In this document: positions 46,562 to 55,656 of the stretch, one piece after another
Position numbering within the stretch: the stretch's first letter is position 1
Layout of the letters: each line of letters begins with the position of its first letter
Source: Bacteriovorax stolpii
GTDB lineage: Bacteria; Bdellovibrionota; UBA1018
Direction of reading: 5' to 3'
DNA length: 57,608 nt
NCBI GenBank assembly: GCA_945860415.1
Contig: CAMAQA010000007.1
Span: forward strand, 1-57,608
The notes under the pieces: model-generated
What the model was told of the DNA's origin: nothing
What the model saw: the letters and a program-made list of their open reading frames with translations, nothing else
The model's database searches: none
Program-made: the position numbers and the translations under genes

Positions 46562-48298
46562 ATGATTCCAGGAGTCACTTATTGCACGGCTTCCCGGGGG
46601 GGAAGACAGTCCAAGTGGGGGAATGTCGTTGCGGTGGCAGCCGCAATGATCTTCGTGGCAGGATCCGCATCGGCGGAGATCAGCCATTCCAGCATCAAAA
46701 AGCGGTCGGCAGCCATCGAGTCCGTTCCGGGCGAGATGATCGTCAAGGTGCGTCGCGCAGGCATGGGAACCCAGAGCCTGCGTTCGGCTCTTGGCTCGCT
46801 CGCTCGCCAGATCGAATCGATCGACTCGTTCGCAACCGATTCTCAGCTCGTGAAGGTGCGCCTCAAGTCCGGATTCTCGGTGGCCTCGGCCATCGAGCAG
46901 CTGAAGTCCTCGGAGCAGGTGGAGTATGCCGAGCCGAACTTCATTTACCGGGCGACGGAATCGGGCGTTCCGAATGACGCACGATTTGGAGAACTCTGGG
47001 GCATCCTGAATGCCGGCCAGGCGGATGCGCAAGGAACGGCAGGCAGGGCGGGAGTCGACGTCAACGTCGTTCCGGTCTGGGCCACCGGCATCACCGGCAG
47101 CAAGAACATCACGGTGGCCGTGATTGACACTGGTATCCAGTGGGATCACGTCGACCTCAAGGACAACCTCTTCATCAACCGCGGCGAGTCGGGCTCGAAG
47201 GCCAACAACGGCGTCGATGATGACGGAAACGGGTTCATCGATGACGTCCATGGCTGGAACTTCCACGCCAAGACGCGCGCTTCAAACGATGACCAAGGAC
47301 ATGGCACCCACTGCGCTGGAACAATCGGCGGATCGGGCAACAACGGAATCGGCGTTGCCGGAGTGAACTGGAATGTCACTCTCATGCCCGTCAAGTTCCT
47401 GGGAGCCGACGGCGGAGGCACCCTGCAGGGCGCCATCGAGTCGGTGAACTATGCCCGGATGATGAAGGTCGACATCATGAGCAATAGCTGGGGTGGTGGT
47501 GGAGCGTCGCAGGCTCTCCAAGACGCCATCCAGCAGGCCCGTGACGCAGGAATCCTGTTCGTTGCCGCAGCCGGAAACGACGGCTCCGACAACGACACGC
47601 GTCCGACCTATCCGGCAGCCTATCCGGTGGATAACGTCCTCGCAGTCAGTGCGATCAACAACGTCGGCGGAATTGCCGACTTCTCGAACTACGGCAAGAC
47701 CTCGGTCCATGTCGCTGCTCCGGGCGTCAACGTCCTCAGCAGCTACACGGGCGGCGGATACCGTGCGGCCAGTGGCACCTCGATGGCCTGCCCGCATGTT
47801 TCCGGCGTCGCGGCACTCGTGCTCTCGGCCAATCCGGGGATGTCATTTGCCGAGCTCAAGGATCGCCTGATCAAGACCAGTCAGCCGCTGGCCTCGGTCA
47901 AGCGCAAGGTGGTGTCGAAGGGCATGGTCAGCGCGTTCAACGCAATCAACAACATCGTGCCTCCAAGCGGCGAGCCGGATCCGACCCAGTGGGAGGATGT
48001 GGCCGTGAACATCGAGTCGCCGCACCCGTACACGGACAAGATCAATCTGGCCCTCGTCGTCGAAGAGCCAGGCGTCAAGTTCATCCGCGTCTTCTTCGAG
48101 CGGATCGACACCGAAGCCCGTTATGACGTGGTCTCGGTCGAGACCGAGTTGGGCGAAGTGGTCGACAGCTACTCCGGCAAGCATGCTGGGGTCATGTCAG
48201 AAGCCGTCCAGGGTTCGCGCGCCGTCATCCGTCTGAAGGCTGATGACTCCGTGAATGGCTGGGGATTCAAGGTTTCGCGGATTCAGGTGATTCGCTAA
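46562..48298 (+). CDS. Secreted subtilisin-like serine protease (S8) with CUB-like C-terminal domain
   Basis: From ATG 46562 (GGAGGG at 46549-46554; an ATG at 46547 is in frame) the product is 578 residues. A signal peptide (NVVAVAAAMIFVAGSASAE) is followed by an I9-like propeptide (VPGEMIVKVRRAG to YAEPNFIYRA). The catalytic domain has Asp in VAVIDTGIQ, His in GHGTHCAGT, the oxyanion Asn in AAAGNDG and Ser in GTSMACPHVSG. A calcium-type loop DDDGNGFIDD is inserted. About 90 C-terminal residues (IESPHPYTDKINLALVVEE onwards) resemble a CUB-like beta domain. It is likely to be secreted by the T2SS of the same region. Confidence 0.93.
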   Translation: MIPGVTYCTASRGGRQSKWGNVVAVAAAMIFVAGSASAEISHSSIKKRSAAIESVPGEMIVKVRRAGMGTQSLRSALGSLARQIESIDSFATDSQLVKVRLKSGFSVASAIEQLKSSEQVEYAEPNFIYRATESGVPNDARFGELWGILNAGQADAQGTAGRAGVDVNVVPVWATGITGSKNITVAVIDTGIQWDHVDLKDNLFINRGESGSKANNGVDDDGNGFIDDVHGWNFHAKTRASNDDQGHGTHCAGTIGGSGNNGIGVAGVNWNVTLMPVKFLGADGGGTLQGAIESVNYARMMKVDIMSNSWGGGGASQALQDAIQQARDAGILFVAAAGNDGSDNDTRPTYPAAYPVDNVLAVSAINNVGGIADFSNYGKTSVHVAAPGVNVLSSYTGGGYRAASGTSMACPHVSGVAALVLSANPGMSFAELKDRLIKTSQPLASVKRKVVSKGMVSAFNAINNIVPPSGEPDPTQWEDVAVNIESPHPYTDKINLALVVEEPGVKFIRVFFERIDTEARYDVVSVETELGEVVDSYSGKHAGVMSEAVQGSRAVIRLKADDSVNGWGFKVSRIQVIR

Positions 48299-48319
48299 GC
48301 GCAGTTGTGGCAGAATGGG

Positions 48320-48353
48320 GCCCGGGAAGGTCGATGCCTTCCCGGGCTTTTTT
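48320..48353 (+). terminator. Strong terminator after the subtilase gene
   Basis: GCCCGGGAAGG (48320-48330) pairs perfectly with CCTTCCCGGGC (48337-48347) around TCGATG, followed by TTTTTTA. The next gene starts 17 bases later. Confidence 0.9.
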
Positions 48354-48369
48354 ATTTCCGGAGGCGAAC

Positions 48370-48858
48370 GTGGACTTCAGGATGTCGGGACGCAGGTGGA
48401 AGGTGCTCGCGCAGATCGTGGTCGTGGCACTTGCCGTGATGCAGGTGTCGGCTGCCGATGCAGCTCCGTCCTGGCGTGAGCGGCGCGATTTCGTTGCGAC
48501 GCTCCAAGGTGAAATGCGACAGCTCGACGGCACCCTCAAGCGGGAAATGGCCGAGCTGAAGGCGTCGCAGAAGGCCAGACGCGACCAGTCCGAGCGAGAG
48601 GCGCGCGACCAGAGGCGCGACTGCTTCAAGCAGGCGACGCGCGGAAGCGAGAAGCGAGCCTGCGTTCAGGTCGTTCTGATCCGCCGCAAGGAACTCGTGC
48701 AGCAGCTGAAGGAAGAGACCCGGCGCATGCGCGAGGATCATCGCCAGCGAAGGAAGCAGACGGTCGAGGACCATCGCCACCGTCTGGCGGAATTCGACCG
48801 CGACGGTACGGCTCAACCGAGTGCACTTCCGGCACCGGCGGCGACGCCATCACCCTGA
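48370..48858 (+). CDS. Hypothetical small secreted charged coiled-coil protein
   Basis: From GTG 48370 (GGAGG at 48360-48364) the product is 162 residues; the frame is open to 48307, which is inside the terminator. A signal peptide (AQIVVVALAVMQVSAADAAP, cut near residue 32) precedes a very charged helical domain (RREMRQLDGTL type, with EMAELKASQKARRDQSEREA and RRKELVQQLKEETRRM). Two cysteines (DCFKQ and ACVQ) could form a disulfide. The Pro/Ala-rich tail is unstructured. I do not recognise a family. It may be a periplasmic chaperone-like or structural protein. Confidence 0.65.
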   Translation: MDFRMSGRRWKVLAQIVVVALAVMQVSAADAAPSWRERRDFVATLQGEMRQLDGTLKREMAELKASQKARRDQSEREARDQRRDCFKQATRGSEKRACVQVVLIRRKELVQQLKEETRRMREDHRQRRKQTVEDHRHRLAEFDRDGTAQPSALPAPAATPSP

Positions 48859-48866
48859 GCGACGGG

Positions 48867-51059
48867 TCAGGAGCGGACTCTCTCGACGGCAATCACGCCC
48901 TTCTTGGCTTCGAGCGCGCTCATCACCTTCTGGAGCTGCGCCGTATCCATTACCTGGATTTCGAAGATCGCGATGGCCTTCTGGTCCTTGGTCGTGCGGA
49001 TGTTGGCTGAAGCGATGTTCACCCCGCACGATGAAATGGTCTGTGACATCAGTGCCAGCAGTCCGGGCTCGTCTCCGGACAGGACGCGCACTCGAACGAT
49101 TCGCGAGATATTTGCCTTTTCCTGCAGGTTCCAGCGCACTTCGACGCGCCGCTCGGCATCGGAGTCGATTCCCTTGGTGCAGGTGGCGGTGTGGACGGTC
49201 ACTCCACGGCCGCGTGTGATGAATCCGACAATGCTGTCGCCTGGCAGTGGGTTGCAGCAGCGGGCAAATCGGATGAGCACCTCATCGAGGTTCGAGACGA
49301 TGATCGCGTTCTTGGAGTTGCTGCGCTTTCGGGCGGACGCGAAGACGCGCTTGAGGAAGCTTTCCTCCTCGGGCTTCGGCTTTTCGCGCTGGAAGGCTTC
49401 GCGTTCTTCCTTCGGAATCAGGTGCTCGAGCACATGCTCCGGCAGGCTGCGACCGTACCCGAGCGCAATGTAGAGTTCCTCCGGAGTGCGGCAGTGCAGC
49501 TGCTGGCCCGCCTTCACGAGCTCGCCCGAGCGGTCGAGCTTGCTCAGGGTTCGATTGTACGGACGCAGGGCCTTCTCGAGCAGGTCGCGTCCCAGTTCAC
49601 GGGCGCGTTCGCGCTCCTGGGTCTTGATGAAGGCGCGGATCTTGGCCTTCGCCCGTGAGCTCTTGACGATCTTGAGCCAGTCCTTCGACGGAGTCTGCGT
49701 GGGCGAGGTGATGACTTCGATGGTGTCGCCGGACTTCAAGCGATGCTTGAGCGGAACGATCTTGCCATTGACCTTCGCGCCGACGCAGCGATTGCCGACG
49801 TCCGTGTGGACGGCGTACGCAAAATCAAGCGGAGTGGCTCCGTAGGAGAGCTCCTTCACTTCACCCGTCGGAGTAAAGACGAAGACATCCTCGGCAAAGA
49901 GATCGATCTTGACCGTTTCCAGGAACTCGTTCGGGTCGGCGAGATCCTTGTTCCACTCGAGCAGGCGATGCACCCACTCGATATTCTCGCGTGACCGCGA
50001 GTCGAACTTGCCTTCCTTGTACTTCCAGTGCGCCGCGATGCCTGCGTCCGCAACCTGGTGCATGTCCTGCGTCCGGATCTGGATCTCCACGCGCTCGCCA
50101 TGCGGTCCGATCACTGTCGTGTGCAGCGACTGGTAGCCGTTGGCCTTCGGCATGGCGATGTAGTCCTTGAAGCGCCCGGGAACCGGCTTGTAGGTGGCGT
50201 GGATGACTCCCAGGGCCTTGTAGCACTCGGTGATGTTGTCGGTCACGATCCGGAACGCGATCATGTCGTGGATCTGGTCGAAGTCGACGTTTCGACGCTC
50301 CATCTTCTTGTAGATCGAATAGAAATGCTTGGCACGCCCAGCTACCGAGGCGTGGACGTCATACTCCTTGAGCTTTTCCTCGAGGATCGAGGTGACCTCT
50401 TCGGTGTACTTGTCGCGCTCGCGCTTCTTCTTCGTCACGCGCTGGGCGAGCTTGTAGTACGCGTCGGGATGCAGGTAACGGAGGCAGAGGTCCTCCAGTT
50501 CGAGCTTCATCCAGCTGATGCCGAGGCGGTTGGCGATCGGGGCGTAGATGTCGAGGGTTTCCTGCGCGATGTTCTTCTGCTTGTGCGGCGCCAGGTGCTC
50601 CAGAGTCCGCATGTTGTTCAGGCGATCGGCCAGCTTGACCAGGATGACCCGGATGTCCTTCGACATGGCGAGGATCATCTTTCGGAAGTTCTCGGCCTGC
50701 TTTTCTTCGCTGGTCTTGAAGGTGATCTTCGAGAGCTTGGTGACTCCATCAACCAGTTCGGCGATATCCTTGCCGAACTCCTTTTCGACGATTTCCAGCG
50801 TGGCGTGCGTATCCTCGACCGTGTCGTGAAGAAGCCCGGTGACGACGCTCGGAATATCGAGCCTCAGTTCGGCAAGCGTCTGCGCCACGTCCATCGGATG
50901 GATGACGTAAGGGTCACCGCTCGAGCGCATTTGGCCCTTGTGGGCATGGTCGGCAAAATCATACGCCTTTCGGACCAGGTCGAGCTTCGCCTCGGGGTAG
51001 TAGCTGAGGATCGTGTTGCAGATCGTGTCGATCGTGGCGGTGGCGTGCTTGGCAGGCAT
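48867..51059 (-). CDS. Bifunctional (p)ppGpp synthetase/hydrolase (RelA/SpoT family)
   Basis: The product is 730 residues, the Rel/SpoT size. The HD hydrolase (about 25-180) has AHKGQMRSSGDPYVIHP and LLHDTVEDT, with the HDxxED residues intact. The synthetase (about 230-350) shows MIAFRIVTDN, GRFKDYIAMPKANGYQSLHT and VEIQIRTQDMH. TGS (VFTPTGEVKELSYGATPLD), a zinc-finger-like helical segment (FARCCNPLPGD) and a C-terminal ACT domain follow. Both activities are predicted. The RFKD motif is that of bifunctional enzymes rather than RelA. Its ATG overlaps the gmk stop (TAATG). Confidence 0.95.
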   Translation of the reverse strand: MPAKHATATIDTICNTILSYYPEAKLDLVRKAYDFADHAHKGQMRSSGDPYVIHPMDVAQTLAELRLDIPSVVTGLLHDTVEDTHATLEIVEKEFGKDIAELVDGVTKLSKITFKTSEEKQAENFRKMILAMSKDIRVILVKLADRLNNMRTLEHLAPHKQKNIAQETLDIYAPIANRLGISWMKLELEDLCLRYLHPDAYYKLAQRVTKKKRERDKYTEEVTSILEEKLKEYDVHASVAGRAKHFYSIYKKMERRNVDFDQIHDMIAFRIVTDNITECYKALGVIHATYKPVPGRFKDYIAMPKANGYQSLHTTVIGPHGERVEIQIRTQDMHQVADAGIAAHWKYKEGKFDSRSRENIEWVHRLLEWNKDLADPNEFLETVKIDLFAEDVFVFTPTGEVKELSYGATPLDFAYAVHTDVGNRCVGAKVNGKIVPLKHRLKSGDTIEVITSPTQTPSKDWLKIVKSSRAKAKIRAFIKTQERERARELGRDLLEKALRPYNRTLSKLDRSGELVKAGQQLHCRTPEELYIALGYGRSLPEHVLEHLIPKEEREAFQREKPKPEEESFLKRVFASARKRSNSKNAIIVSNLDEVLIRFARCCNPLPGDSIVGFITRGRGVTVHTATCTKGIDSDAERRVEVRWNLQEKANISRIVRVRVLSGDEPGLLALMSQTISSCGVNIASANIRTTKDQKAIAIFEIQVMDTAQLQKVMSALEAKKGVIAVERVRS

Positions 51060-51652
51060 TAGCGGTCACCTCTCAGGGCCCGCGAGACGATGGCGTGCAG
51101 CCGCGAGTAGGTCTGCTCGAACTCATCATTCACGAGCTGGTGGTCGAACTTGTGCGACTGGGCCAGCTCGCCTCGGGCGTTCTCCATCCTGCGCCGGATG
51201 CTTTCTTCCGAATCCGTGCCGCGACCACGCAGGCGCTGCTCCAGTTCCTCGATGCTCGGAGGGGCAATGAAGATGGTGACGCAGCGATCTCCGAAGGACT
51301 TCTTCAGGCTCTCCGTGCCCTGGACGTCAATGTCGAGCAGGACCGACTGGCCGCGCGCCAGCGATTCGGCGACGACCTTTTTTGAGGTTCCGTAGTAGTT
51401 GCCATGCACGAGCGCCCACTCGGCGAACTCTCCGGCCTGGATCTGCGCCTCGAAGTCCTCGCGTTTCGTGAAATAATACTCGCGCCCGTGCTGCTCCTGT
51501 CCGCGCGGGGCGCGGGTGGTGGTCGAAATCGACAGGCGCAGTTCGCGAAAGTCCTCGAGCAGCCGGCGGCAAAGCGTCGTCTTTCCAGCGCCTGATGGGG
51601 CGGAGATCACGACAAGCAGGGGAGGCCGGGCTTTGGGCGTCTCAGTCATCAT
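51059..51652 (-). CDS. gmk: Guanylate kinase
   Basis: The product is 197 residues, the normal length. It phosphorylates GMP/dGMP to GDP. Motifs are SAPSGAGKTTLCRRLLED (P-loop), STTTRAPRGQEQHGREYYF (GMP binding) and VLLDIDVQG. The start is ATG 51652 or the next ATG at 51649. yicC ends 4 bases upstream and rel starts at the stop codon. In many Proteobacteria rpoZ lies between gmk and spoT; it is absent here. Confidence 0.96.
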   Translation of the reverse strand: MMTETPKARPPLLVVISAPSGAGKTTLCRRLLEDFRELRLSISTTTRAPRGQEQHGREYYFTKREDFEAQIQAGEFAEWALVHGNYYGTSKKVVAESLARGQSVLLDIDVQGTESLKKSFGDRCVTIFIAPPSIEELEQRLRGRGTDSEESIRRRMENARGELAQSHKFDHQLVNDEFEQTYSRLHAIVSRALRGDR

Positions 51653-51656
51653 TCCA

Positions 51657-52598
51657 TTATTCCAGATTCAGCACCTGTTCGCGAAGCTGTTCCAGTCGAA
51701 CTTTCACCGAAACCACCTGCTCGCCGATGCCGAGGTCCTGGGCCTTGTTGCCGAGCGTATTCACCTCGCGGCCGAGCTCCTGAAGGATGAACTCGAGTTT
51801 TCGGCCGACCGCGCCGCCTTCGGCAAGCGTCTTCTCGAAATGGGCAAGATGTCCTTCAAAACGAACCAGTTCTTCCTGGACGTCGGTGCGGTCGATGATC
51901 AGCGCGAGTTCCTGGGCAATGCGGGATTCCAGCAGCTGGCGGGCCATCGCGTCGCCGTTCGATAGGGCAGGAAGCGGGTGGGCTTCAAAGACCTGCGAGA
52001 CGCGTTCGGAGATCCTGCGCTTGAACTCCGCTTCGGACGCCTTTCGTCTTCGGCTGACGTCTTCGATCGAGGCGCGAAGTTCGCGCACGGCATCGAGGAG
52101 GACGCGCGCGAGGTTCGAGCCTTCGGTCTCACGCATTCCGAGCAGTGCGGTCATCGCTCTCGAGAGGCCGGGTTCGATGCATTCCTTCCAGATGGCCTGG
52201 AGGTCTGATTCCTCGGCACCCCGGGCGCGAATGACATCCGGAAAAAGGGCGAGATCCCGGAGTGTCGGTGTTTCGGTCGATCCGAGGATTCTGGCGAGCT
52301 TCTGGTACGCCTGGAGAACGTCGCGGGCGCGCGCCTCGTTCACGTCCAGCGTCGATTCAGCTTCTGGTGCGGAGTCGGCTGCCGATCGCTCGAGCTTGAG
52401 TTCAAGAGCGCCCCGATTGAATCGCGACTGCACCAGCGACCGGCACTGTGATTCGAGCGACTGGAGCTCACGCGGCAGCCGGATCTTCAGGTCCAGGAAA
52501 CGGTGGTTGACCGAGCGGAGCTCGATGCGAAATTTCGAGCCTCCCACCTCGGTCTCGGCCGTCCCGAAGCCGGTCATGCTTCGGACGGGCGCAGTCAT
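51657..52598 (-). CDS. YicC-family endoribonuclease-like protein
   Basis: The product is 313 residues, near the usual 285-295. The N-terminal YicC motif SMTGFGTAETE and SVNHRFLDLKIRLP are clear, and the C-terminal DUF1732 domain has EGHLAHFEKTLAEGGAVGRKLEFILQEL (split: HLAHFEKTLAEGGAVG and LEFILQEL) and REVNTLGNKA. E. coli YicC was reported as an endoribonuclease affecting RyhB; whether that applies here is unknown. The classical yicC-gmk linkage is kept. Its start overlaps the accA stop by 4 bases. Confidence 0.93.
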   Translation of the reverse strand: MTAPVRSMTGFGTAETEVGGSKFRIELRSVNHRFLDLKIRLPRELQSLESQCRSLVQSRFNRGALELKLERSAADSAPEAESTLDVNEARARDVLQAYQKLARILGSTETPTLRDLALFPDVIRARGAEESDLQAIWKECIEPGLSRAMTALLGMRETEGSNLARVLLDAVRELRASIEDVSRRRKASEAEFKRRISERVSQVFEAHPLPALSNGDAMARQLLESRIAQELALIIDRTDVQEELVRFEGHLAHFEKTLAEGGAVGRKLEFILQELGREVNTLGNKAQDLGIGEQVVSVKVRLEQLREQVLNLE

Positions 52599-53590
52599 CG
52601 CGCCCCCTGTGTTTCGGAGGCCGCCTGCTGCATCCCCACGTCTCCCATCCTGCGGAACTTGGCGACGCGCTCTTCAGCGAGCTTTTGTGGATTCTTGGAC
52701 AAGGTCTTGAGGAGCACCTTCAGGTGCTCATCGAGGGCCTTTCCGATATTGTCGATCGCCATCTTCCAATCGCGGTGGGCGCCTCCCTTCGGTTCGGGGA
52801 TCACTCCATCAATGACTTGCAGGCGAAGGAGATCGGTAGGCGTCATCTTGAGGCGCTCGGCCGCGCGCTCGGCGAGGCTCGAGTCGCTCCATAGGATCGA
52901 AGCACAGCTCTCCGGAGAGATGACGGAATAGACTCCGTATTCCTGCATCAGCACCCGGTTGGCGACGCCGATGGCAAGCGCCCCGCCGGAGCCGCCCTCT
53001 CCGATCACGATCGCGATGACCGGAACCTGAAGCCCGAACATCATTCGAATGCTTTCGGCGATGGCCTGCGACTGGCCGCGCTCTTCGGCATCCAGGCCCG
53101 GATAGGCTCCGGGCGTGTCGATGAAGGTGACGATCGGCATCTTGGAGCGGTTGGCAAGCTCCATGAGACGCATGGCCTTGCGATAGCCTTCGGGACGGGC
53201 CATGCCGAAGTTGCGTTCCATCTTCTGTTTGGTGGATCGGCCTTTCTGATGACCGAGAATGAGGAGGGGCTGGCCCTTCCAGCTGCCGATGCCTCCGAGG
53301 ATCGCCTGGTCGTCGCCGTAGGTCCGGTCTCCGCGAAGCTCCATGAAATCCGGAAAGAGCGCGTCGACGTAGTCGCGGGTGTAGGGGCGATTCGGGTGGC
53401 GTGAGAGCTGGACCTTCTGCCAGGGAGTCAGCTTCGAGTAGGTTTGGTCGATCAGCTGTGCGACCTTCTTCTCCAGGACGTCGATTTCGCGTCCGAAATC
53501 AACGCCTTCCTGGCGGGAGAGTTCACGGAGATCCTGCAGCTTCTTTTCGAGGCTGACGATGGGCTTTTCAAAGTCGAAAAAGGCTTCCAT
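52595..53590 (-). CDS. accA: Acetyl-CoA carboxylase carboxyltransferase alpha subunit
   Basis: The product is 331 residues, typical for AccA. With AccD it transfers CO2 from biotin to acetyl-CoA, the first step of fatty-acid synthesis. Seen are the helical N-terminus (FEKPIVSLEKKLQDLREL), PYTRDYVDALFPDFMELRGD, FIDTPGAYPGLDAEERGQ, VIGEGGSGGALAIGVAN and PESCASILW. The gene heads the accA-yicC-gmk-rel operon; GAGGG lies just before its ATG. The tail after residue 300 is less conserved. Confidence 0.97.
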   Translation of the reverse strand: MEAFFDFEKPIVSLEKKLQDLRELSRQEGVDFGREIDVLEKKVAQLIDQTYSKLTPWQKVQLSRHPNRPYTRDYVDALFPDFMELRGDRTYGDDQAILGGIGSWKGQPLLILGHQKGRSTKQKMERNFGMARPEGYRKAMRLMELANRSKMPIVTFIDTPGAYPGLDAEERGQSQAIAESIRMMFGLQVPVIAIVIGEGGSGGALAIGVANRVLMQEYGVYSVISPESCASILWSDSSLAERAAERLKMTPTDLLRLQVIDGVIPEPKGGAHRDWKMAIDNIGKALDEHLKVLLKTLSKNPQKLAEERVAKFRRMGDVGMQQAASETQGAR

Positions 53591-53677
53591 GGGGCCCTCA
53601 CGCTAACACGCCGGCTGGTACCCCGGAAGGGCTCAATTTTTAGACATTTCGAGTGCGCCTGATACACTCAAGGAAGC

Positions 53678-54289
53678 ATGGCCGAGTCGCAAAAGATCAC
53701 CCGTCTGGCCACCCTGAAGGCCGGGTTCCGCGAATTTTTCCAGGTCCTGAAGGGCGGGGGATTCAGCGTCCGCCGTGCCCTGGCGGTCATCGCGGTCATC
53801 CTGCTGTCCGGATCGCTGGCGCTGACCGGCTGGGCTTTGAAGCGAGTCGCTTCGAAAAGTCCGAAGCAGCAGCAGAAGCTCGAAGACTGCAAGGAAATGA
53901 AGTGTACTCTGGCGGTCCTGGAGCGCCATATTCAGGAAAAGGAAGCCATCGAAGCCATTCGTGATTCGAGCGTCAACTTGGGGGAATTCGAGCTGGCACT
54001 GGTCGGGCTGGGCAATGGCGAGCGGGGTCAGAGCGGAGTGCTCCTGGAGGTCGATGTTTCCGTCCAGTTTGATTCTGCCGAGACGGGACGCTGGGTTTCC
54101 TCCAATCTGGCGCCCATTCGTGGGCTCGTGGTGGGATCCATCTCGACGCTCACCAACCTGACCAAGGCCGACCTGATGACCTTGGAGGGTAAGGCGATCA
54201 TCCGTGATCGCATCCGCGAGCGCGTGGCTGCAACGCTTCCTTCGGGCAAGGTCAAGGACATCTATTTCAATAAATACCTGCTTCGCTGA
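53678..54289 (+). CDS. FliL-like membrane protein
   Basis: The product is 203 residues. A cytoplasmic N-terminus precedes one membrane segment (LAVIAVILLSGSLALTGWAL, about 35-54), then a short coiled linker and a C-terminal FliL-like domain with LGEFELALVGLG, the ring-forming strand LEVDVSVQFD, and a final IRDRIRERVAATLPSGKVKDIYFNKYLLR-like helix-strand (seen as RERVAATLPSGKVKDIYF). FliL binds the flagellar stator, but no flagellar genes lie nearby, so it may have another role. AAGGA is unusually close (3 bases) to the ATG. Confidence 0.7.
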   Translation: MAESQKITRLATLKAGFREFFQVLKGGGFSVRRALAVIAVILLSGSLALTGWALKRVASKSPKQQQKLEDCKEMKCTLAVLERHIQEKEAIEAIRDSSVNLGEFELALVGLGNGERGQSGVLLEVDVSVQFDSAETGRWVSSNLAPIRGLVVGSISTLTNLTKADLMTLEGKAIIRDRIRERVAATLPSGKVKDIYFNKYLLR

Positions 54290-54300
54290 GGGTTTCGGGC

Positions 54301-55596
54301 TCAGGCTGCTGGCTGCGTCCGTCGTGGTCCAGTGATCCGATGGCGCTTGAGCATCTCGAAGAGCGTGCTTCGAGCGACGCCCAGGATCTTCGCTGCTTCG
54401 GTGCGATTTCCTGTCGTCAGCCGCAGGGCCTTGAGCAGCAGGTGTCGCTCCATCTCATCGAGCCTGAGGATCGGAACTCCCCACTCGACGGAAGGATCGG
54501 TGGCGATCGCATCCAGAGTCAGGAGAAAGTCGAAGGCGGACTCGGTCAGAACGCTGGTGAATTCGCTCGAAAGGGCGCACGCGCGTTCGACCGAATGGCG
54601 GAGTTCGCGGACGTTGCCGGGCCAGGAGTAAGCCTGCAGACGAAGAAGGGCCTGGCTTGACAGGGTCTTTCCCATTTCTGCGGCAAAAAGCGTGGCCAGA
54701 TGCCCGATGTCTTCGGGGCGATGCCGGAGCGCGGGAATGTCGAGCGTGACTGACGCGAGTCGGTAATACAGGTCTCGTCGGAACTTTCCCTCATCCACGA
54801 GCTTTTTCAGCGGCTTGTGGGTGGCGCAGATCACGCGCACCTGGGCGTGCGAGACATGGTCGGAACCCACCGCGCGGAGCTCACCGTCTTCGAGAAAGCG
54901 CAGCAGCTTGACCTGGATGTCGGCAGGTAGATCGCCAATTTCATCGAGGAAGAGCGTGCCGTTATGGGCCTGCAGGAGTGCTCCTGGTCGGGGCTGATGT
55001 GCTCCGGTAAAGGCGCCCTTCACGTGGCCGAAGAGCTCGCTCTCGACCAGCGAAAGTGAGAGCGCTGCACAGTTCAGGGCGACGAAATTTCCGGCGGCGC
55101 GGTCGCTCCAGGCATGGATCAGGTGCGCGAGCACCTCCTTGCCGGTGCCGGTCTCGCCGGCGAGGTAGACTGAAAGAGGAGTCTTGGCCGCACGACGAGT
55201 GTTCCAGAGGAGCTCGCGCCCGGCAGGGTTGACGCTGATCCAGGGTCTGGTCCCCGAAGGAAAAGCGGGAGTCGGCATCGATTCACTCTCGCGATCCAGA
55301 ACACGCAATTCGCTCTCACCCACTCGCAGCGCAATGCCCACCGGAATGCAGGCATCGCGAAGCTTCAGGCTGCCTAGTTCCAGTGCAGGACTTTCGGGCT
55401 CGGCCCTGATCCACACCTCGGTCTCAGAGGCGCGGAGCAAAGACAGCGCCCTGGCGGGAACGGTCGGATCACGCAGCGGAATGGGGGCCTCGGACGAGCG
55501 CCCGATCCAGGTCTCGCGAGCGAGTCGGAAGGTACGGACTTCTCCCGAAGGATCCTGGATCGCGATATCAAGGGGCTTTCGAAAAACAGTAGTCAT
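54301..55596 (-). CDS. Sigma-54-dependent transcriptional activator with FHA-like N-terminus
   Basis: From ATG 55596 (GAGGAG about 8 bases upstream; the frame is open to 55869) the product is 431 residues. The first 110 residues look FHA-like (WIGRSSEAPIPLRDPTVPAR), but the usual Ser-x-x-His is degraded. The AAA+ domain has GETGTGKEVLAHLIH (Walker A), the sigma-54-contacting loop GAFTGA, GTLFLDEIGDLP (Walker B) and a Fis-type HTH (GNRTEAAKILGVARSTLF). It activates RpoN promoters by ATP hydrolysis, probably under an FHA-bound signal. It diverges from engB, so its target could be local or distant. Confidence 0.9.
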   Translation of the reverse strand: MTTVFRKPLDIAIQDPSGEVRTFRLARETWIGRSSEAPIPLRDPTVPARALSLLRASETEVWIRAEPESPALELGSLKLRDACIPVGIALRVGESELRVLDRESESMPTPAFPSGTRPWISVNPAGRELLWNTRRAAKTPLSVYLAGETGTGKEVLAHLIHAWSDRAAGNFVALNCAALSLSLVESELFGHVKGAFTGAHQPRPGALLQAHNGTLFLDEIGDLPADIQVKLLRFLEDGELRAVGSDHVSHAQVRVICATHKPLKKLVDEGKFRRDLYYRLASVTLDIPALRHRPEDIGHLATLFAAEMGKTLSSQALLRLQAYSWPGNVRELRHSVERACALSSEFTSVLTESAFDFLLTLDAIATDPSVEWGVPILRLDEMERHLLLKALRLTTGNRTEAAKILGVARSTLFEMLKRHRITGPRRTQPAA

Positions 55597-55656
55597 GCGC
55601 ATGTCTCCTCGCCGTCGCCATTGGCAAGACCCGTACCGGTCGATAGACTGCTGTTC

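Noticed and set aside
53641-53668. Promoter TAGACA-N16-TACACT before the FliL-like gene
   Set aside because: It would start transcription at or after the ATG, and spacing is poor.
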